21,126 nt of DNA from Acidobacteriota bacterium. Lineage in GTDB: Bacteria; Acidobacteriota; Terriglobia; Terriglobales; Acidobacteriaceae. Both the position numbers and the translations under genes were made by a program. Below are positions 7,922 to 12,644 of this stretch, in pieces; positions within the stretch are counted from its first letter, which is position 1, and each line of letters opens with the position of its first letter. Location: positions 1 through 21,126 of the forward strand of contig JAKBAG010000014.1 in NCBI GenBank assembly GCA_021809235.1, given 5' to 3'. The notes beneath the pieces are model-generated. The model was not told where the DNA came from, searched no databases, and saw only the letters and a program-made list of their open reading frames with translations.

Positions 7922-8575
7922 ATGGTGCGAATTGTATTAGCCGATGATCATCCGGTTGTGCGCGTTGGCTTGCGCAACATGCTCGCCGTGGAAGAGGATT
8001 TTGACGTCATTGGAGAGGCTGCCGATGGGGATGAGGCCATCACGCAGACACTGGAGCTGGAGCCGGACATTCTGCTGCTGGACCTGCAGATGCCGCGACT
8101 GCCGGGCATAGAGGCGATGCGGGCGATCATGAATGGCAGCCCGCGGGTGAAGATCATCCTGCTGACCTCGACGATTACCACGCAGCAGATCATTGAAGCG
8201 CTGCAGATTGGCGCGCGCGGCATTGTGCTGAAGGATGCGGTGGCGGATCATCTGCAGACGTCGATTCGCACGGTGATGGCAGGCGACTATTGGATTGGCG
8301 GTCAGCGGGTGGTGAATCTGCTGAGCGCGCTGCATGGCCTGATGCAGCAGGTGGAAGCGCCGCAGCGGAAGACCTTTGGACTGACGCCGCGCGAGTTGGA
8401 CGTGGTGACCAGCATTGTGGAAGGCTGCAGCAATCGGGACATTGCCCGCCAGTACAAGCTGAGTGAAGAGACGGTGAAGCGCCACCTGTCGAATATTTTT
8501 GACAAGACCGGAGTTTCCACCCGACTGGAGCTGGCCTTGTTTGCCATTGCGCATCAACTGGTGGCGCCGCAGTAG
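7922..8575 (+). CDS. NarL/FixJ-family response regulator
   Basis: A 217-residue DNA-binding response regulator. The receiver contains D8-D9, the phospho-acceptor D54 (ILLLDLQMPR), T82 and K104 (VLKD), a complete active site. The C-terminal LuxR-type helix-turn-helix runs from about 152 to 210 (LTPRELDVVTSIVEGCSNRD, then the recognition helix SEETVKRHLSNIFDKTGV). It should dimerise on phosphorylation and bind an inverted repeat. The SD AAGGGGG lies 4 nt before ATG. It follows the receiver-HPt gene by 69 nt. No kinase of the usual NarX type is adjacent, so it is an orphan in this window. Confidence 0.95.
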   Translation: MVRIVLADDHPVVRVGLRNMLAVEEDFDVIGEAADGDEAITQTLELEPDILLLDLQMPRLPGIEAMRAIMNGSPRVKIILLTSTITTQQIIEALQIGARGIVLKDAVADHLQTSIRTVMAGDYWIGGQRVVNLLSALHGLMQQVEAPQRKTFGLTPRELDVVTSIVEGCSNRDIARQYKLSEETVKRHLSNIFDKTGVSTRLELALFAIAHQLVAPQ

Positions 8576-8603
8576 GCTGCTGATTCGTGCGTCCTGCCGA
8601 CGG

Positions 8604-8623
8604 GCTGCTGCATCCAAAGCAGC
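8604..8623 (+). promoter_or_regulatory. Hairpin abutting the start codon of the beta-hydroxyacid dehydrogenase gene
   Basis: GCTGCT (8604-8609) and AGCAGC (8618-8623) form a perfect 6-bp stem with an 8-nt loop that ends at the base before ATG 8624. There is no SD in the region. It may affect initiation. Confidence 0.4.
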
Positions 8624-9532
8624 ATGACGAAATCGGCATTGCCCCGCATTGCATTTCTGGGAACGGGAAGCATGGGTTCGGCTATGGTCCGGCGACTGCT
8701 TGCCACGGGCTACTCCGTGACGGTGTGGAACCGCACGCTGGCGGCGGCGACGCCGCTAGCGGCAGAAGGCGCAACCGTGGTTACGGAGGCAGCGGAGGCG
8801 GCGCGTGGCTGTGATGTGCTGCTGACGATGCTGTTTGACGATGCGGCCCATGAGCAGACGCTGCTGGCTGCAGGGGGTGCGCTGGCTGCGCTGCCCGCCG
8901 GGGCGCTGCATGTGGCCTGTGGCACGATCAGCGTGGGCATGAGCCAGCGGCTGGCTGCGGCCCATGCCGGGCACGGACAGAGGTATGTGGCGGCACCGGT
9001 CTTTGGCAGGCCCAATGTGGCCGCTGATGGCAAGCTGTGGATTGTGGCCGCAGGCGAGGAGGCTGCGCTGGAGCAGGCAGAGCCGGTGCTGGCGGCGCTG
9101 AGCCGGGGAATCTCCCGCGTGGGCAGCGAGCCGCACAAGGCCCATGCCGTGAAGCTGGCCGGCAACTTCATGATCAACCTGATGATTCAGGCGATGAGCG
9201 AGGCGGTGGTCTTTGCCGAGGGGATGGGCGTGGATGCGGCCACGATGCTGGAGACGGTGAATACGGCACTGTTCCAGTCGCCGTTCTATGCCACCTATGC
9301 GCGGCTATTGCTGGCTCCGCCGGAACCTCCGGGAGCCACGTTGCGGCTGGGTTTGAAGGATGTGACGCTGTTTCTGGAGGCGGCAGAGAGCTGCGGATTG
9401 AAGCCTGAGGTGGCCACCGTGATTGCCGCCCGGCTGCGTGCTGCGGCAGAGTCCGGCCTGGGCGAGGCGGACTGGGCTGCTGGAATGCTGGCAGCAGCCC
9501 GCAACGCGGCAGGCTCGGAACCGGTACACTGA
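8624..9532 (+). CDS. NAD(P)-dependent beta-hydroxyacid dehydrogenase family oxidoreductase
   Basis: A 302-residue enzyme of the 3-hydroxyisobutyrate dehydrogenase/GLYR superfamily. It has an N-terminal Rossmann fold with GTGSMG at residues 13-18 and an Arg after the second strand (WNRT), which suggests preference for NADPH. The catalytic lysine is K177 in HAVKLAGNFMIN, with N181 one turn later. The usual substrate loop SGG is replaced by APVFGRPNVAADGK (about 124-137), a variant seen in less characterised members and imine-reductase-like relatives, so a simple hydroxyisobutyrate dehydrogenase call is unsafe. The downstream SDR gene begins 4 nt after the stop, so the pair is probably linked. 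There is no SD; a hairpin sits directly before the ATG. Confidence 0.88.
   Translation: MTKSALPRIAFLGTGSMGSAMVRRLLATGYSVTVWNRTLAAATPLAAEGATVVTEAAEAARGCDVLLTMLFDDAAHEQTLLAAGGALAALPAGALHVACGTISVGMSQRLAAAHAGHGQRYVAAPVFGRPNVAADGKLWIVAAGEEAALEQAEPVLAALSRGISRVGSEPHKAHAVKLAGNFMINLMIQAMSEAVVFAEGMGVDAATMLETVNTALFQSPFYATYARLLLAPPEPPGATLRLGLKDVTLFLEAAESCGLKPEVATVIAARLRAAAESGLGEADWAAGMLAAARNAAGSEPVH
9525..9530 (+). promoter_or_regulatory. Candidate -10 box 6 nt before the SDR start
   Basis: TACACT within the last codons of the upstream gene is followed by GATCCC and then ATG 9537. A transcript from it would begin at or very near the ATG, that is, leaderless. There is no SD and no good -35. Confidence 0.35.
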
Positions 9533-9536
9533 TCCC

Positions 9537-10349
9537 ATGAAACTGACTGGAAAGATCGTTTGCATTACGGGCGCCAGTGCTGGCATTGGCGAAGCGACGG
9601 CGCATGCCTTTGCCGCCGAGGGTGCGCGACTGCTGCTGGCAGCGCGGCGTGCGGATCGACTGGCAGCGACGGCCAAAGCCTGCCTGGAGCGGGGTGCTGC
9701 GGCTGTTCATACGGTGGCGCTGGATGTACGGAAGGCCGAGGCAGTGCGCGCCGCCGTGGAGGCATTGCCTGCAGACTGGCAGGTGATCGATATCCTGGTC
9801 AACAATGCCGGGCTGAGCCGCGGGCTGGAGAAGCTCTACACCGGCAGCCTCGAAGACTGGGACGAGATGATTGACACCAACGTGAAGGGTCTGCTGTATG
9901 TGACGCGCGCCGTGGTTCCCGGCATGGTGGCCCGCAACAGCGGCCACGTGGTGAACCTGGGATCAACGGCCGGGGAGATGACCTATCCGAACGGGGCTGT
10001 GTACTGCGCCACAAAGGCTGCCGAGAAGGCGATCAATGACGGATTGCGGCAGGACCTGCTGGGTACGGCGGTGCGGGTGACCAGCATCAACCCCGGGATG
10101 GTGGAGACGGAGTTCAGCAGGGTGCGCTTCCATGGGGATGAGGAGCGGGCCGCGAAGGTGTATCAGGGATTGCAGCCGCTGACGGCGGCCGATGTGGCCG
10201 ATGCCATTGTGTGGGCGGTTTCCCGTCCGGCGCATGTGAATATTGCGCATGTGCTGCTGACGCCGGTGGCGCAGGCTAATTCGCTGCTGTTTCATCGGGA
10301 GCCAGCGGGAAGTGGCCAGAGCGGGAGTGGGCCGGCGGGAAGCCGGTAG
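9537..10349 (+). CDS. YdfG-like short-chain dehydrogenase/reductase
   Basis: A 270-residue classical SDR using NADP or NAD. It shows the cofactor motif TGASAGIG (11-18), an Arg pair after strand 2 (AARRADR) typical of NADP use, NNAG (89-92), and the catalytic S143, Y156 and K160 (YCATK). The later segment GMVETEFSRVRFHGDEERAA and the PLTAADVADAI...RPAHVNIAHV region match the YdfG type, which oxidises L-allo-threonine, serine and 3-hydroxy acids. An extra Gly/Ser-rich tail (AGSGQSGSGPAGSR) follows the usual end. ATG 9537 is chosen because the Rossmann strand begins 5 residues later; the longer frame upstream lies inside the previous gene. No SD is present. Confidence 0.93.
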   Translation: MKLTGKIVCITGASAGIGEATAHAFAAEGARLLLAARRADRLAATAKACLERGAAAVHTVALDVRKAEAVRAAVEALPADWQVIDILVNNAGLSRGLEKLYTGSLEDWDEMIDTNVKGLLYVTRAVVPGMVARNSGHVVNLGSTAGEMTYPNGAVYCATKAAEKAINDGLRQDLLGTAVRVTSINPGMVETEFSRVRFHGDEERAAKVYQGLQPLTAADVADAIVWAVSRPAHVNIAHVLLTPVAQANSLLFHREPAGSGQSGSGPAGSR

Positions 10350-10350
10350 T

Positions 10351-10379
10351 TCCGGGCGGGCTGCCACGGCATGCCCGGA
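10351..10379 (+). terminator. Hairpin after the SDR gene
   Basis: TCCGGGC (10351-10357) and GCCCGGA (10373-10379) form a 7-bp stem whose loop can itself pair (TGCC/GGCA). It starts 1 nt after the SDR stop, between convergent genes. There is no T run; it is probably part of a bidirectional terminator region. Confidence 0.45.
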
Positions 10380-10398
10380 CCGGGGAATGGTTTCCGTG

Positions 10399-10419
10399 CC
10401 GATCTGGGATCGGATTTCA
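10399..10419 (+). terminator. Second hairpin between the convergent genes
   Basis: CCGATC-TGG-GATCGG (10399-10413) is a perfect 6-bp stem with a 3-nt loop, followed by ATTTC on the + strand. It lies just before the stop codon of the convergent small gene and could help end the SDR transcript. Confidence 0.45.
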
Positions 10420-10668
10420 GTCGAGGGCGGTAAGCTGAGCTTCCACCTGCTCCAGCGCGGCAGCCAGGGCGGCTCTGCGGTGTGCATTTGAGGTGCGCTG
10501 CGCCAGGATATGCTCCCGTTGCAGTTCCAGCGCCTGCCTGCGGCGCGCGATGACGGCCTTTTCTGCCGCAGCAATCTTCTTCAGGGCCTCGCCGTTTTCC
10601 TGCGTTGCCTTGGGAGAGACTTCACTCATCTGTTCCTCCACGGATTTGCTTTCCCAGCCTCGTGCCAT
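10417..10668 (-). CDS. Small predicted coiled-coil protein
   Basis: An 83-residue protein beginning MARGWESKSVEEQ. Residues about 30-80 are rich in Ala, Glu, Arg, Lys and Gln with few breakers (KKIAAAEKAVIARRRQALEL), so a long helix or coiled coil is expected. It has no signal peptide and no cysteine. I do not recognise a function; the N-terminal wording resembles small hypothetical proteins of acidobacteria (from memory, not searched). The longer frame to 10854 has an unlikely Pro/Arg-rich extension; the ATG at 10668 lies 6 nt after TACAAT on the same strand, which fits a leaderless transcript. It is convergent with the SDR gene and divergent from the ABC exporter. Confidence 0.7.
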   Translation of the reverse strand: MARGWESKSVEEQMSEVSPKATQENGEALKKIAAAEKAVIARRRQALELQREHILAQRTSNAHRRAALAAALEQVEAQLTALD

Positions 10669-10674
10669 AGTTCG

Positions 10675-10680
10675 ATTGTA
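10675..10680 (-). promoter_or_regulatory. Candidate -10 box 6 nt before the small gene
   Basis: TACAAT on the - strand is followed by CGAACT and then ATG (10668). It matches the -10 consensus at 5 of 6 and would give an mRNA starting at the start codon. There is no SD and no clear -35. Confidence 0.45.
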
Positions 10681-10762
10681 TCCCGCTGGTTTGGAGCGGG
10701 TGCGGGGATGGGGTGGTCTGCCTGGCCTGGGAGCAAAAATCCCATCTGGCGCGCTGCGAATG

Positions 10763-10805
10763 TTGGGAAATGCCTGAGATAATGCGGACATGGCCGCATT
10801 TCCAA
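10763..10805 (+). promoter_or_regulatory. Inverted repeat flanking the putative exporter promoter
   Basis: TTGGGAAATGC (10763-10773) and GCATTTCCAA (10796-10805) are complementary over 10 pairs with one unpaired G. A GATAAT box (10778-10783) lies between them. The left arm would be upstream of the transcript start, so a DNA operator is more likely than an RNA hairpin. Confidence 0.4.
10778..10783 (+). promoter_or_regulatory. Candidate -10 box for the ABC exporter
   Basis: GATAAT matches TATAAT at 5 of 6 positions and lies 6 nt before an ATG (10790) that opens a 17-codon ORF. No strong -35 is visible (CTGCGA 18 nt upstream). Confidence 0.35.
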
Positions 10806-10843
10806 GGGTTACGAACCGGGGATGGGTAGACAGTGATCGTTGA
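10790..10843 (+). CDS. Possible 17-codon leader ORF overlapping the ABC ATPase start
   Basis: ATG at 10790 opens a short frame reading MAAFPRVTNRGWVDSDR that stops at TGA 10841-10843, 11 nt into the ABC ATPase gene in another frame. The ATG lies 6 nt after a GATAAT box, so it could be the first codon of a leaderless mRNA. Ribosomes ending there would stop right on the ATPase GTG start (10833), which would allow translational coupling. No amino-acid run typical of attenuators is present. This is a hypothesis from position only. Confidence 0.25.
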   Translation: MAAFPRVTNRGWVDSDR

Positions 10844-11774
10844 AATTGAAGCACTTACCAAGGTTTACGAGGGCAAGCAGCAGGTCAAGGCCGTCGATGG
10901 CATTGACCTGAGCGTGCAGGCCGGGGAGATCTTCGGTCTGCTGGGACCGAATGGCGCCGGGAAGACCACGACGATCAGCATCGCGACCACGCGCACGATG
11001 CCGACGAGCGGAACGGTGCGTATTGCCGGAGTGGATGTGGTGCAGCATCCGGCGGAAGCGCGTCGGCTGATTGGCGTGGTGCCGCAGTACAACACGCTGG
11101 ACCGTTCCCTGACGATCTACGAAAACATCTACTACCACTGCCGGTACTTCGGCTTCAGCCATGGACAGGCGCGGGAGCGCAGCGACGAGCTGTTGACGCA
11201 GTTTCTGCTGGCTGAGCGGCGGAAGGCATATCCCTCCCAGCTCTCCGGCGGACTGGCGCAGCGGGTGCAGATTGCGCGCGCCATAGCGCATCGTCCGGCA
11301 GTGTTGTTTCTGGACGAGCCGAGCGCGGGCCTGGACCCGCAGAGCCGCCTGGCGATGTGGAATGCGGTGCAGGATCTGCGCAAGGAAGGCATTACGGTGG
11401 TGCTGACGACCCACTACATGGAAGAGGCGGATTCGCTGAGCGACCGGGTGGCGATTGTGGATCACGGGCGGATGCTGGCTCTGGGGTCGCCGCAGAAGCT
11501 GAAGGAGACCTTTGGAGCGCAGACGGTGATTCACCTGGCGCTGCGTCATCTGGACCAGGTGGAGTCGCTGGCCTCGGGGCTGCGCAACCAGTCCGGCGTG
11601 CAGAATGTGGAGGTTGTCTCCGACGGGGTTCGCGTCTTCAGCACCAGCAGCGAGGGTCTGCTGCAGGAGCTGGTGCACGCGGCGTCGCCGCATGGTCTGC
11701 GCGATATTGCCATAGCCGAGCCGAGCCTGGAGACGGTGTTTATCCAGCTGACCGGGAGGGATCTGCGTGAATAA
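10833..11774 (+). CDS. ABC-2 type exporter, ATP-binding subunit
   Basis: A 313-residue ATPase of the DrrA/CcmA-like group. It shows Walker A GPNGAGKTTT (38-47), Q-loop around VPQYN (83-87), signature LSGGLAQRV (137-145), Walker B VLFLDEP (157-163) and the H-loop His194 in LTTHYMEEAD. A C-terminal extension of about 100 residues after the nucleotide-binding domain is usual for this group. It drives export by the membrane protein encoded next, whose GTG start overlaps this stop by 8 nt. The start is GTG with a distant G-rich stretch (GGGGA, about 10 nt). Group members export antibiotics, lipids or polysaccharides; the cargo is not deducible. Confidence 0.95.
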   Translation: MIVEIEALTKVYEGKQQVKAVDGIDLSVQAGEIFGLLGPNGAGKTTTISIATTRTMPTSGTVRIAGVDVVQHPAEARRLIGVVPQYNTLDRSLTIYENIYYHCRYFGFSHGQARERSDELLTQFLLAERRKAYPSQLSGGLAQRVQIARAIAHRPAVLFLDEPSAGLDPQSRLAMWNAVQDLRKEGITVVLTTHYMEEADSLSDRVAIVDHGRMLALGSPQKLKETFGAQTVIHLALRHLDQVESLASGLRNQSGVQNVEVVSDGVRVFSTSSEGLLQELVHAASPHGLRDIAIAEPSLETVFIQLTGRDLRE

Positions 11775-12582
11775 GGTGAATCCGGATCGCATGCTACTGC
11801 TGAAGACATTCCTGGGGCTGATGCAGCGTGACCTGCGTGTGCTGAGCCGGGAGATTGGTCCGTTTCTGTTGCGGGTGGGCATGCAGCCGCTGCTGTTTCT
11901 GTTTGTGTTTACGTTTGTGATGCCGCACATGGCTGGCGGCAGTCCGATGGCTGCGACGGGAGTTGGCTTTGGCTCGATTCTGCTGCCGGGGCTGATGGCG
12001 GTGGCGATCATGTTCAGCGGGATCTCCGCCGTGGCTCTGCCGCTTTCCACCGAGTTTGGCATTACGCGGGAGATTGATGACCGGGTGATGTGTCCGGCTC
12101 CGGTTGCAGTGGTGGCGATCGAGAAGATCGTGTTCAGCTCGCTGCAGAGCATGCTGGCGGCGCTGGCGGTGATCCCGATGGCGATGTTCATTCCGGCTAC
12201 ACCGGTCTATCCGGATCTGCATCGCTGGTGGCTGCTGGCGATTGTGATGATCCTGTCCAGCCTGCTGGCCGGTGCGATGGGTCTGGCGATTGGTTCGATC
12301 GTAAGCCCGAAGCACATCGGACTGGTGTTTTCGATCATCGTGGTGCCGATTACGTTTCTGGGATGCGTCTATTACCCGTGGGCGTATCTGGATAAAATTC
12401 GCTGGCTGCAGGTCATCGTATTGTTCAATCCGATCGTATATATCAGCGAGGGACTGCGCTCGGCGGTGACGCCGCAGGTGCATTCGATGCCTGTCTGGAT
12501 CGTGTTGCCGGCGCTGGTTGGTTTTTTGTACATTCTGGTCCGGTTTGGCCTGCGAGGATTTCTGCGACGCGTGATCTCCTGA
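11767..12582 (+). CDS. ABC-2 type exporter, membrane subunit
   Basis: A 271-residue permease of the ABC2_membrane/DrrB-like family with about six hydrophobic spans: FLLRVGMQPLLFLFVFTFVM, ILLPGLMAVAIMFSGISAVAL, MLAALAVIPMAMFI, LLAIVMILSSLLAGAMGLAI, GLVFSIIVVPITFLGCV and VLPALVGFLYILVRF. The cytoplasmic N-terminal stretch LLKTFLGLMQRDLRVLSRE, then the GITREIDDRVMCPAP segment after the second span, are typical of the family. GTG at 11767 overlaps the ATPase stop by 8 nt, so the two subunits are translationally coupled. The pair forms a complete exporter. Confidence 0.94.
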   Translation: MNKVNPDRMLLLKTFLGLMQRDLRVLSREIGPFLLRVGMQPLLFLFVFTFVMPHMAGGSPMAATGVGFGSILLPGLMAVAIMFSGISAVALPLSTEFGITREIDDRVMCPAPVAVVAIEKIVFSSLQSMLAALAVIPMAMFIPATPVYPDLHRWWLLAIVMILSSLLAGAMGLAIGSIVSPKHIGLVFSIIVVPITFLGCVYYPWAYLDKIRWLQVIVLFNPIVYISEGLRSAVTPQVHSMPVWIVLPALVGFLYILVRFGLRGFLRRVIS

Positions 12583-12587
12583 TTCGC

Positions 12588-12607
12588 TGGTCCGGATTGC
12601 CGGGCCA
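12588..12607 (+). terminator. Hairpin between the exporter and the protease gene
   Basis: TGGTCCGG (12588-12595) and CCGGGCCA (12600-12607) form an 8-bp stem with one G-U pair and an ATTG loop, 5 nt after the permease stop. No T run follows. It may reduce read-through or stabilise the upstream mRNA end. Confidence 0.4.
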
Positions 12608-12644
12608 GGAGTTGCGATGGAGCCAGGCGCAGGGGAATGTTGCC

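Noticed and set aside
10669..10854. N-terminal extension of the small coiled-coil gene up to 10854
   Set aside because: It would overlap the divergent ABC gene start, is Pro/Arg-rich and has no SD; the ATG at 10668 fits better.
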